Positions 1 to 5,894 of a stretch of DNA of 6,855 bases are shown piece by piece; position 1 is the stretch's first letter; each line of letters opens with the position of its first letter. The stretch lies in contig JBJKSO010000042.1 of NCBI GenBank assembly GCA_046703825.1, positions 1 through 6,855 of the forward strand, in the 5' to 3' direction. The notes beneath the pieces were generated by a model. It had not been told where the DNA came from and did not search any database. It saw nothing but the letters and a program-made list of their open reading frames with translations. Source of the stretch: JBJKSO01 sp046703825. Its GTDB lineage: Bacteria > Chloroflexota > Dormibacteria > Aeolococcales > Bog-877. Made by a program: the position numbers and the translations under genes.

Positions 1-515
1 GTCCGGAAGTGGGCCGCGGCCGCAGAGGCGGGCCGGAGACCCCGGATCGCGTAGCTGGCAAGCGCCAGCGGATGGGCGGGCGGTCGCCGCTCGTCGGAGA
101 GGATCCAATCCGCCACCGCGAACGCCCGCCGCGCCACCGGCCCCACGAGCGAGAGGTAGGCGCGGCCGTCCGTGCCCAGTCCGGCGGCCGTGGCGCTGAG
201 CGAGCGCAGCACCAATCCCGCCGTACCCCCGTCCAGGGGATGCGCGAACGCAACCTCCGGCTGCAGCATGCGGACCCCTCTCGCCGGCAGGTCGAAGTGG
301 CGGAAGAACGGGGAGCCGAGCGCCAGCGGGTGTACGGCGGAGCAGAGGTCGTGGCTGAAGCCCGGCAGTGTCACCTCGCCGGTGCGACAGCCTCCGCCGG
401 GCGTCGCCGCACCCTCGACCACCAGCACCCGCACCCCCGCCGCCGCCAGGGTGACGGCCGCCGCCAGTCCGTTGGGGCCACTGCCGACCACGATCGCGTC
501 GAAGTCGGTGCTCAA
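1..515 (-). CDS. FAD-dependent oxidoreductase, CrtI/phytoene desaturase-like, N-terminal part
   Basis: This gene is partial: 171 residues are visible and the 3' end lies beyond the left edge. Near the N-terminus (about residues 5-32) a beta strand, the dinucleotide-binding motif G-S-G-P-N-G and a helix end in a strand finishing V-V-E, the classical FAD Rossmann fold. A G-G-G-C-R-T segment follows, then L-P-G-F-x-H-D-L-C-S-A-V-H-P, which is typical of the NAD(P)/FAD-dependent oxidoreductase group related to phytoene desaturase and PYROXD2. The family oxidises or isomerises hydrophobic substrates with bound FAD; the substrate cannot be told here. I chose the TTG at 513-515 because the FAD motif begins a few residues later, no ATG or GTG lies close upstream, and the TTG shares bases with the DUF2277 stop (TTGA). 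No clear Shine-Dalgarno is visible, so translational coupling to the upstream gene is likely. The family assignment is firm; the exact function is unknown. Confidence 0.88.
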   Translation of the reverse strand, partial: MSTDFDAIVVGSGPNGLAAAVTLAAAGVRVLVVEGAATPGGGCRTGEVTLPGFSHDLCSAVHPLALGSPFFRHFDLPARGVRMLQPEVAFAHPLDGGTAGLVLRSLSATAAGLGTDGRAYLSLVGPVARRAFAVADWILSDERRPPAHPLALASYAIRGLRPASAAAAHFR

Positions 516-778
516 GCGCTGCTCGTGGTCTGGCCGACGACCCGACGGCGCAGCGGGGGCACCTTGGACGGCGGCGTCCGGCGGGGCGGCAGCGCTTCCA
601 GCAGCTGCGCGGTCGCCGATGCGATCTGGGCGACCGCCGTGTTCACCGCCGCGTCGGACGAGGTGGGGACGCGAGCGATCCCGGCTACCTTGCGGACGTA
701 CTGGAGCGCCGCCGCCTCTATCTCAGCGGTGCTCGGCGGGGGCTGAAGACCACGCAGGGTGGTGATGTTGCGGCACAT
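512..778 (-). CDS. DUF2277 family small protein
   Basis: This 88-residue protein begins M-C-R-N-I and carries P-P-x-T/S-x-x-E-I-x-x-A-A-L-Q-Y-V-R-K-V-x-G in its first 33 residues. Both are the signature of the DUF2277 family, small cytoplasmic proteins of unknown function of about this length. Residues 42-62 form an Ala-rich helix, and the last 25 residues are a Pro/Arg-rich tail that looks disordered and is probably lineage-specific. The conserved Cys2 next to Arg3 is the most obvious candidate functional residue. The ATG at 776-778 is fixed by the conserved N-terminus. No Shine-Dalgarno precedes it, but a TAACCT hexamer sits 6 bases upstream, as expected for a leaderless transcript. It is the first gene of a unit with the FAD oxidoreductase, which it overlaps by 4 bases. 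No biochemical role can be assigned. Confidence 0.9.
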   Translation of the reverse strand: MCRNITTLRGLQPPPSTAEIEAAALQYVRKVAGIARVPTSSDAAVNTAVAQIASATAQLLEALPPRRTPPSKVPPLRRRVVGQTTSSA

Positions 779-784
779 ACCAGG

Positions 785-790
785 AGGTTA
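785..790 (-). promoter_or_regulatory. Possible -10 element for a leaderless DUF2277 transcript
   Basis: On the minus strand TAACCT fits the TANNNT pattern and ends 6 bases before the DUF2277 ATG, so transcription would start at or next to the A of the start codon. No convincing -35 is seen 16-18 bases further upstream. The remaining roughly 85 bases up to the tetR stop hold nothing recognisable. This is inferred from spacing alone. Confidence 0.4.
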
Positions 791-876
791 CTGCCCACCG
801 CGGGCCGCGATCCCGGGCGGGCGAGCTGCGGACACGGAGCGCGCTGGCTCGCCGGTTGGACCCTGGCGGCTGGGGG

Positions 877-1530
877 TCAGCGCCGGCCGATACGGCCTCC
901 GGGCATTGACCGGGTGGGTAGCGCCGCCGCCAGCAGATTGACGATTGCTGACTTGATCCGCGCCGGATCGACGCCGTCCCCTTCCACCGCGTACGCGGTG
1001 ACGGCTCCGTCCAGCAGCATGGCGATGGATTCGGCGAAGTCCTGGACCGGGGTTCCCGGCTCAAGTTCACCGCGGGCCATCCCTTCGTCCAGATAGCCCA
1101 CCACGAATGCCTTGACCGTCTCCCGCCGTCGCTTCATGGTGAGCCGCACCACCTCGTTGGCGGGGCTCTCCGCCAACGCCCCCAGGATCAGCCCGGCTCC
1201 GTCAGCGGTCTGGAGTCGCCGCAGGTAGAGGTCCACTGCGTGCTCCAGGCGCTGGCGCGGGTCGTCGATCTGGCCCAACGCCTGGCGCACTGACTCGGCC
1301 TCGGAGTCCATCTGCCACGTGCAAAGGGCGCTGAACAGATCGGCCTTGCCGGTGTAGTAGCGGTAGAGCAGGCCCACCGAGACACCGGCCTCGGCCGCGA
1401 TGCTCGGCACGCTGGTCTTCTGGTAGCCGGAAGCGGAGAAGGCCCGTACGGCTCCCTCCAGGATTTGCTGGCGCACCCGATCGGCGTGGGTGACGGGAAA
1501 CTGCAGGGAGTCGGGGGCGGAGGTGGCCAT
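877..1530 (-). CDS. TetR/AcrR family transcriptional repressor
   Basis: This is a 217-residue one-domain regulator of usual TetR length. Residues about 16-65 form the DNA-binding domain: helix 1 (R-x-x-I-L-x-x-A-x-x-x-F), then G-Y-x-K-T-S, the helix-turn-helix I-A-x-E-A-G-V-S-V-G-L-L-Y-R-Y-Y, and the closing G-K-x-D-L-F. Residues about 85-205 form the all-helical ligand/dimer domain, whose effector is unknown. An in-frame ATG at 1570-1572 would give 231 residues, but it lies inside the palindromic operator. The ATG at 1528-1530 is preferred: the protein then starts 15 residues before helix 1, and a TAGACT -10-like hexamer lies 10 bases upstream. The gene is divergent from the MMPL transporter gene. 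By analogy with many such pairs it represses both itself and the exporter until a ligand binds. The target is inferred; the family is certain. Confidence 0.95.
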   Translation of the reverse strand: MATSAPDSLQFPVTHADRVRQQILEGAVRAFSASGYQKTSVPSIAAEAGVSVGLLYRYYTGKADLFSALCTWQMDSEAESVRQALGQIDDPRQRLEHAVDLYLRRLQTADGAGLILGALAESPANEVVRLTMKRRRETVKAFVVGYLDEGMARGELEPGTPVQDFAESIAMLLDGAVTAYAVEGDGVDPARIKSAIVNLLAAALPTRSMPGGRIGRR

Positions 1531-1540
1531 TCGGGGTGAT

Positions 1541-1546
1541 AGTCTA
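1541..1546 (-). promoter_or_regulatory. Possible -10 element of tetR
   Basis: TAGACT on the minus strand lies 10 bases before the preferred tetR ATG, which would give a leader of only a few bases. With a start site near 1534, the palindrome at 1558-1575 would cover about -24 to -41, that is the -35 region, where a bound repressor would block RNA polymerase. The -35 hexamer itself is not clear. Confidence 0.35.
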
Positions 1547-1557
1547 GACCCCACCTG

Positions 1558-1575
1558 TGAATGAACGTTCATTCA
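1558..1575. promoter_or_regulatory. Perfect 18-base palindrome, probable TetR operator
   Basis: TGAATGAACGTTCATTCA equals its own reverse complement over all 18 bases, and the symmetry stops at the flanking G and T. Its size and the AATGAAC/GTTCATT half-sites resemble operators of TetR/AcrR-family proteins, which bind as dimers. It is AT-rich within GC-rich DNA. It lies 27 bases upstream of the preferred tetR start and 31 bases upstream of the MMPL ATG, so one site can control both divergent promoters. Binding by this TetR is inferred from position. Confidence 0.85.
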
Positions 1576-1606
1576 TAGGCCCGGATAGACCGTGTGGGAG
1601 TCTTGG

Positions 1607-3901
1607 ATGTTCGGTCGGGTAGGGGTGTTCGCCTTTCGGTTCCGGGCCTGGATGCTGCCGGGCGCGGTGGGGCTGATGCTGGCCAGCCTGCTCGTCGCCG
1701 GCCCGCTTGGTGGCCGGCTGCAATCCGGCGGCTACTCGGTCCCGGGTTCTCCCAGCCAGGCCGCCAGCAACCTGCTGACGCGCTACTTCGGCTCGGCCAA
1801 GACTCAGCTCATTCTCGTCTTCAGGAGCGCCAGCGCCGACGTGCGCTCCGCGGCCGTCCAGCAAAAGGTCGACCGTACGGTTCGCTCCATCCAGGGCAAG
1901 CCCGGGGTGGGCTCGGTTCTCGACTACACCAACACCCACGACCCCATCTTCTTCGGCGGCCATGGTCACGACACCTTCGCCGTGATCAACCTCAACATGA
2001 GCACGAGCCGGGCGACCCAGGAGCTGCCCCGCCTGGAGTCCTATCTGAGCGCCCCGGCCGGGCTCAAGATGTACGTCACCGGCGCGCCCGCCATCGATGC
2101 GCTCTACAACCAGGCGCTGGAGCAGCAGTTGCGGCGGGCGGAGCTGATCGCCCTGCCGGTCTCGCTGATCCTGCTGGTGCTGGTGTTCGGATCGGTGGTA
2201 GCCGCGCTTCTGCCCCTGATCATCGCCGGGCTGGCGGTGCCCACCGCGCTCGGGGTGATCCAGCTGCTGGCGGCGCACCTAACCATGTCGATCTTCGTCA
2301 CCAACGTGGCCACGCTGGTCGGGCTCGGGCTGGCGATCGACTACTCGCTCTTCTTCGTCAAGCGCTTTCGTGAGGAGCTGCCACTCCGCGGTACGCAGGA
2401 GGCGGTGCGTATCGCCACCGCCAGCGCGGGCAAGGCGGTCACGGTCTCCGGCACCGCGGTCGCCGTAGGCCTCAGCTCGCTGACGCTCTTCCCGGTAGCT
2501 GCGCTGGCCAGCATGGGCATCGGTGGAGTGGTCGTGGTGGCCAGCACCCTGCTGTTCGCGCTGACCGCGCTTCCCGCGATGCTGAGCCTGCTCGGCCCCC
2601 GCATCAACCGACTCTCTGTCCGGCGCGGCGGTCACGCAAAGCAGTCCAGATCGCGTTTCTGGCCCCGGCTGGCCGGAGCGGTCATGCGTCGGCCACTGGT
2701 GTTTCTGATCCCAACTGTGGCGCTGCTGCTGGGGCTGGGGCTGCCCTTCCTGCAGCTGCGGCTCTCCACCGGCAGCGCCGTCGCCAACATCCCGCCCGGG
2801 CCGGCGCGCACCGGCTATTCCATTCTCTCTGGCAGCTTTCCCCAGGCGGGCGGGGTGGACGACGTCAACCTGGTGGTCCGGTACCCCGGCCTGTTGCACG
2901 GGCGTCTCACGGCCCTGCAGCAGACCGCGATCGAGGGCTACGTGAAGCGGGTGGACCGGCTGCACGGGGCGGACGGCGTGTCCGGAGCGCTGGACCCGCC
3001 ACCGGGGATGACGGTCAAGGCCTACCGGACCGCCCTCGCCACGGCGCCGTCCGGACGCAGTCGCAGCCTGAACACCTACATTGCCCAGTACCTGTCCGGG
3101 CCGGTCGCCCAATTCAACCTGGGGACGAGCTTCGGGCCCGACTCAACGGCTGGAGCTCGACTGGTGCACTCGCTCCGGGGGCTGGCACCTCCCTCCGGCG
3201 CCCAGGTACTGGTCGGGGGCGGTGCTGCTCAGTCGGTGGATTTCCTGGCCGCGTTCGGCCGGACCATCCCCTGGGCGGTGCTGCTGGTCGTCGCGGTGAC
3301 GATGGTCGTCCTCTTCCTCACCTTTGGATCGGTGGTGCTGCCCATCAAGGCCGTGCTCATGAGCCTCATATCCATCAGCGCCGCCTTCGGCGCCATGGTC
3401 TGGATCTTCCAGGAGGGACACCTCTCGAATCTGCTGCAGTTCACCCCAGCAGGATCGGTGACGGCGACCATCCCGGTGCTGATGTTTGCCATCCTCTTCG
3501 GGCTCTCCATGGACTACGAGGTGTTTCTGCTGTCACGGATCCGGGAGAGCTATGTGCTCAGCGGCGACAATCGCCGGGCGGTCGCCGAGGGCTTGGGTTT
3601 GACCGGAGGGGTCATAACCTCGGCGGCGCTGATCATGATCACGGTGTTCGCCGCCTTCGCCGTGGGCCGCGTCCTCGAGATTCAAACCTTGGGAGTAGGC
3701 ATGGCGATCGCGGTCGCGGTGGACGCGAGTCTGGTGCGGGGCGTGGTCGTGCCGGCGCTGATGCGCATCCTGGGCAGGGCCAACTGGTGGGCGCCGCCTC
3801 CCCTGCAGCAGTGGATCAGCCACCTGGGCTTCTACGAGCGTGGTGAAGCGCCGCTGACGCCGGTTCGCACAGTGGCGGCGGAGCCGGCGAGGCCGCGATA
3901 A
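1607..3901 (+). CDS. MMPL/RND-superfamily membrane transporter
   Basis: This 764-residue inner-membrane protein has the two-repeat MMPL architecture. TM1 is at about residues 14-35, with an exterior porter domain at 36-178. TM2-TM6 lie between about 180 and 330, TM7 at 363-385, a second porter domain at 386-553, and TM8-TM12 between about 555 and 718. Each half carries the conserved Asp-Tyr pair in its central helix: G-L-A-I-D-Y with D245/Y246 and G-L-S-M-D-Y with D636/Y637. In MmpL3-type proteins these relay protons, so this one should be a proton-driven exporter of a lipid, hydrophobic compound or drug. ATG 1607 is preferred over the GTG at 1592, because GGGAG (1596-1600) lies 6 bases before it and the extra five residues add nothing. 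The short C-terminal tail (about 45 residues) lacks the long cytoplasmic domain of mycobacterial MmpL3. The divergent TetR gene and operator imply inducible expression. The cargo is unknown. Confidence 0.94.
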   Translation: MFGRVGVFAFRFRAWMLPGAVGLMLASLLVAGPLGGRLQSGGYSVPGSPSQAASNLLTRYFGSAKTQLILVFRSASADVRSAAVQQKVDRTVRSIQGKPGVGSVLDYTNTHDPIFFGGHGHDTFAVINLNMSTSRATQELPRLESYLSAPAGLKMYVTGAPAIDALYNQALEQQLRRAELIALPVSLILLVLVFGSVVAALLPLIIAGLAVPTALGVIQLLAAHLTMSIFVTNVATLVGLGLAIDYSLFFVKRFREELPLRGTQEAVRIATASAGKAVTVSGTAVAVGLSSLTLFPVAALASMGIGGVVVVASTLLFALTALPAMLSLLGPRINRLSVRRGGHAKQSRSRFWPRLAGAVMRRPLVFLIPTVALLLGLGLPFLQLRLSTGSAVANIPPGPARTGYSILSGSFPQAGGVDDVNLVVRYPGLLHGRLTALQQTAIEGYVKRVDRLHGADGVSGALDPPPGMTVKAYRTALATAPSGRSRSLNTYIAQYLSGPVAQFNLGTSFGPDSTAGARLVHSLRGLAPPSGAQVLVGGGAAQSVDFLAAFGRTIPWAVLLVVAVTMVVLFLTFGSVVLPIKAVLMSLISISAAFGAMVWIFQEGHLSNLLQFTPAGSVTATIPVLMFAILFGLSMDYEVFLLSRIRESYVLSGDNRRAVAEGLGLTGGVITSAALIMITVFAAFAVGRVLEIQTLGVGMAIAVAVDASLVRGVVVPALMRILGRANWWAPPPLQQWISHLGFYERGEAPLTPVRTVAAEPARPR

Positions 3902-3909
3902 TCGCCGAC

Positions 3910-4257
3910 ATGATCGAGACCTCGGAGGAGACGGCCGAGCGCCGGATGCTGCTCCGCCGCCTCGACGATCTTCTAGAGGCGCTGGAGCAGCTCAACCTGC
4001 GTGAGGCGTCGCAGCTGAGCGACAAGGTGCGGCGCTCGCTGGCGTCCCATGGGATTCCCTTCGAAGATGGGCCGGAGATTCGTGTGCTCATCGAGCGGGT
4101 CTGGCGCAAGCAGGAGATGCACATGCTGAGCAGTCGGCAGGACCGGCGGCGAGCGCCGACCCGCCGCACCGCTGGCCGCCGTCCACCGGGCCACGATGTG
4201 ATCGAGAGCATCATGCGCCAAGCCGGTCAAGGGGGCGCGCTGACCGACCCCCGCTGA
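3910..4257 (+). CDS. Hypothetical 115-residue charged protein downstream of the MMPL gene
   Basis: I do not recognise this protein. The ATG follows the transporter stop after 8 bases, so it is probably the second gene of that transcript. Residues about 5-48 are a strongly amphipathic, charged helical region (E-T-A-E-R-R-M-L-L-R-R-L-D-D-L-L, then L-E-Q-L-N-L-R-E-A) that could form a coiled coil. A G-I-P-F-E-D-G turn follows, then a second helix (R-V-L-I-E-R-V-W-R-K-Q-E), an Arg-rich linker at about 76-95 (R-R-R-A-P-T-R-R) and a short C-terminal helix. No signal peptide or membrane segment is seen. Third codon positions are mostly G or C, as in the neighbours, which supports real coding. No Shine-Dalgarno is evident; an in-frame ATG at 3946 is an alternative start. 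It may bind the transporter or nucleic acid, but nothing shows this. Its last 31 bases overlap the end of the convergent dehydrogenase gene. Confidence 0.65.
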   Translation: MIETSEETAERRMLLRRLDDLLEALEQLNLREASQLSDKVRRSLASHGIPFEDGPEIRVLIERVWRKQEMHMLSSRQDRRRAPTRRTAGRRPPGHDVIESIMRQAGQGGALTDPR

Positions 4258-5168
4258 GCTGCCGTCAGCAGCGCTGACGCGCAGGCGACGTCGAAGATCG
4301 CCGACCCGACGCTCTTCATGATGGTGAACTGCTGCTGATCCCCGGGTCGCGCGGACAGGAGGGGATGAACCTCCTCGCGGCGCAACCTTGCCTCCGCTAT
4401 CGGGATCAGGAGATCACCGGCTTCGGCGAGGCAACCGTCCAGCGTATCGGCAAAAACCCGTGCTTTGGCGATCAGGTCTGCTGCGATCTCACGTCGGTCC
4501 GGGCGGTAGGACCCCATCGCGTTGATATGGCAGTGCGGCAGCAGCTCCGGTCCGATGGGCAGCGGGTCGGTGCTCGCGGTGGCCGTGGTGATGATGTCGG
4601 CCTTGGCGGAGGCCGATGGCACGTCGTCGGTGACGTCCACCTGCAGGTGCGGGTGCCGCCGGCGCACCGATTGGGCCAGCGTCTCCGCCGCGGCGCGGCT
4701 GCGGTTCCAGAGCGTGAGCTGGCCCACCGGCCGGACCGCCAGGACCGCCTCCACCTGGGCAGGCGCCTGGGCGCCGGCGCCGAGCAGCAGCATTCGGCTG
4801 GCCCCGCCGGACGCGAGCAGCTTGGTCGCCAGCCCGGCGATGGCGGCGGTACGCAGGGCGGTTAGCGCCGGCCCGTCGACTCCCCCCAGGAGTTGACCGT
4901 CGTGCCCGCCGAACACCAGGACCGCGCCCTGGATCGTGGGCAACCCGCGCGACGGATTCTGCTCAGCGACGGTGATCGCCTTCAGTCCCAAAAAGCCATC
5001 CGCGTAGCCGGGCATCACCGCCAGCGGCAGCTCCGCCGGTCCGGTGAATTGACGGCCGCTGGTGCCGGCCACGCCCCGCTCCAGTTCTCGCAGCGCCCGC
5101 TCGATGGCGTCGATGGCTCGCAGCGGGGGAAGGCCCAGACGCACCTCCTCTGCCGACAGCCACCTCAT
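4227..5168 (-). CDS. Ornithine cyclodeaminase/mu-crystallin family NAD(P)-dependent enzyme
   Basis: This 313-residue protein has the normal length and order of the family. The substrate/dimer domain at about 1-118 includes R39, the conserved Lys in G-L-K (K63) and the T-A-L-R-T-A-A segment (R106). The Rossmann domain has G130-A-G-A-Q134, the N-A-M-G-S-Y-R-P-D-R-R-E-I loop at 216-228 and the C-terminal K-S-V-G-S-A-I-F-D segment at 285-293. Members include ornithine cyclodeaminase, alanine dehydrogenase, delta1-pyrroline-2-carboxylate reductase and ketimine reductase (CRYM). Aligned from memory, the catalytic Asp of Pseudomonas ornithine cyclodeaminase falls on Tyr221 here, which argues against true cyclodeaminase activity and for an imine reductase or dehydrogenase. 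The ATG directly follows the livF TAA, with a purine-rich GAGGGCGAG just upstream, so it is the last cistron of the importer operon. Its substrate is probably what that importer brings in or a product of it. Confidence 0.92.
   Translation of the reverse strand: MRWLSAEEVRLGLPPLRAIDAIERALRELERGVAGTSGRQFTGPAELPLAVMPGYADGFLGLKAITVAEQNPSRGLPTIQGAVLVFGGHDGQLLGGVDGPALTALRTAAIAGLATKLLASGGASRMLLLGAGAQAPAQVEAVLAVRPVGQLTLWNRSRAAAETLAQSVRRRHPHLQVDVTDDVPSASAKADIITTATASTDPLPIGPELLPHCHINAMGSYRPDRREIAADLIAKARVFADTLDGCLAEAGDLLIPIAEARLRREEVHPLLSARPGDQQQFTIMKSVGSAIFDVACASALLTAAQRGSVSAPP
4263..4279. terminator. Short hairpin after the 115-residue gene, possible weak terminator
   Basis: CGTCAGC and GCTGACG form a perfect 7-base stem around an AGC loop, beginning 5 bases after the plus-strand stop. 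No T-tract follows on the plus strand, so it is not a canonical intrinsic terminator. It also lies within the coding end of the convergent dehydrogenase, so the symmetry may be chance. Confidence 0.25.
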
Positions 5169-5894
5169 TTACTCGCCCTCGCCCAGGCCGTGGCCCAAGT
5201 ACGCCATGCGCACGTGTTCGTTCTCTAACAGGTCCTTGGCGCTCCCTTCAAGCGCGATCTCCCCCAGCTCCAGCACATAACCTCGAGCGGCGATCTGCAG
5301 CGCGCGATGTACGTTCTGCTCGACCAGGAGCACGGCGATCCCCGAGGCGGAGATTTCCCTGACGACGGTGAAGATCTGGTCGGCGGCCAGAGGTGCGAGG
5401 CCGAGTGACGGCTCGTCGAGCATCAGGAGCCGTGGGCGGGACATCAACGCCCGGCCCACCGCGAGCATCTGCTGCTCCCCACCCGAAAGCGTTCCCGCCA
5501 GCGAGCCGAGCCGGTTGGCCAGCGCCGGGAAGATCTTCAGCACGGAGTCCAATGCCTCCGACAACTCCCGCTGCGGCCGGGTATACCCGCCAAGCAGCAG
5601 GTTCTCGCGTACCGACAGCGACGAAAAGATCTGCCGGCCCTCCGGTACCAGCGTCAGGCCCCGCTGCGCCACGCGGTGGGCCGGCAGTCCGGTGATCGCC
5701 CTGCCTTGAAACCTGACCTTCCCTCGCCGGGGCCGGACCACTCCTGCGATGGCGTTGAGGGTGGAGCTCTTGCCAGCACCGTTGGCTCCCAGCAGAGTGA
5801 TGCACTCGCCCTGGTCGACGCAGAGGCTCAGTCCTTTGACGGCGCGGATCGCGCCGTAGTCGACCTCGAGAGCCTCGATCTCGAGCAGGCTCAA
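5169..5894 (-). CDS. livF: Branched-chain amino acid-type ABC transporter ATPase LivF
   Basis: This 241-residue cytoplasmic ATPase is of LivF length. Walker A is G36-A-N-G-A-G-K-S-S44, the Q-loop Gln is in P-E-G-R-Q88-I-F, the signature L-S-G-G-E spans 136-140, and Walker B L-L-M-L-D-E-P has D160/E161. The H-switch position reads V-E-Q-N rather than containing His, which is usual for LivF; the P-E-G-R-Q-I-F stretch and the ending Y-L-G are also LivF-like. It pairs with LivG to power uptake of branched-chain amino acids or other amino acids/amides (HAAT family, also urea). The start is TTG at 5892-5894, overlapping the livG TGA in TTGA and placing the first strand (S-L-L-E-I-E) at the N-terminus. 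No closer ATG or GTG fits. A modest GGGA lies about 7 bases upstream. The importer type is certain; the substrate is not. Confidence 0.95.
   Translation of the reverse strand: MSLLEIEALEVDYGAIRAVKGLSLCVDQGECITLLGANGAGKSSTLNAIAGVVRPRRGKVRFQGRAITGLPAHRVAQRGLTLVPEGRQIFSSLSVRENLLLGGYTRPQRELSEALDSVLKIFPALANRLGSLAGTLSGGEQQMLAVGRALMSRPRLLMLDEPSLGLAPLAADQIFTVVREISASGIAVLLVEQNVHRALQIAARGYVLELGEIALEGSAKDLLENEHVRMAYLGHGLGEGE

Noticed and set aside
9..765. Long open plus-strand frames at 9-746 and 172-765
   Set aside because: They are Arg/Pro/Ala-rich with no recognisable domain and lie opposite the well-supported DUF2277 and FAD oxidoreductase genes; such shadow frames are expected in high-GC DNA.
782..787. 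Perfect AGGAGG on the plus strand just upstream of DUF2277
   Set aside because: No ATG, GTG or TTG follows at a usable distance on the plus strand, and the genes here lie on the minus strand. On the coding strand it reads CCTCCT, so it is not a ribosome site.
1576..1590. Possible -10 elements for the MMPL promoter (TAGGCC, GATAGA)
   Set aside because: The matches are poor and no -35 at the right spacing is convincing, so I did not list a specific promoter, although one is expected near here.
1544..3112. Minus-strand open frames of 244 and 277 codons opposite the MMPL gene
   Set aside because: Their composition is Gln/Arg/Gly/His-rich with no domain, and the plus frame encodes an unmistakable MMPL transporter. 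They are antisense shadows.
3816..4230. Minus-strand open frames opposite the 115-residue gene
   Set aside because: They are Ser/Arg-rich low-complexity translations with no motif. The plus frame has better GC third-position bias and a natural position after the MMPL gene.
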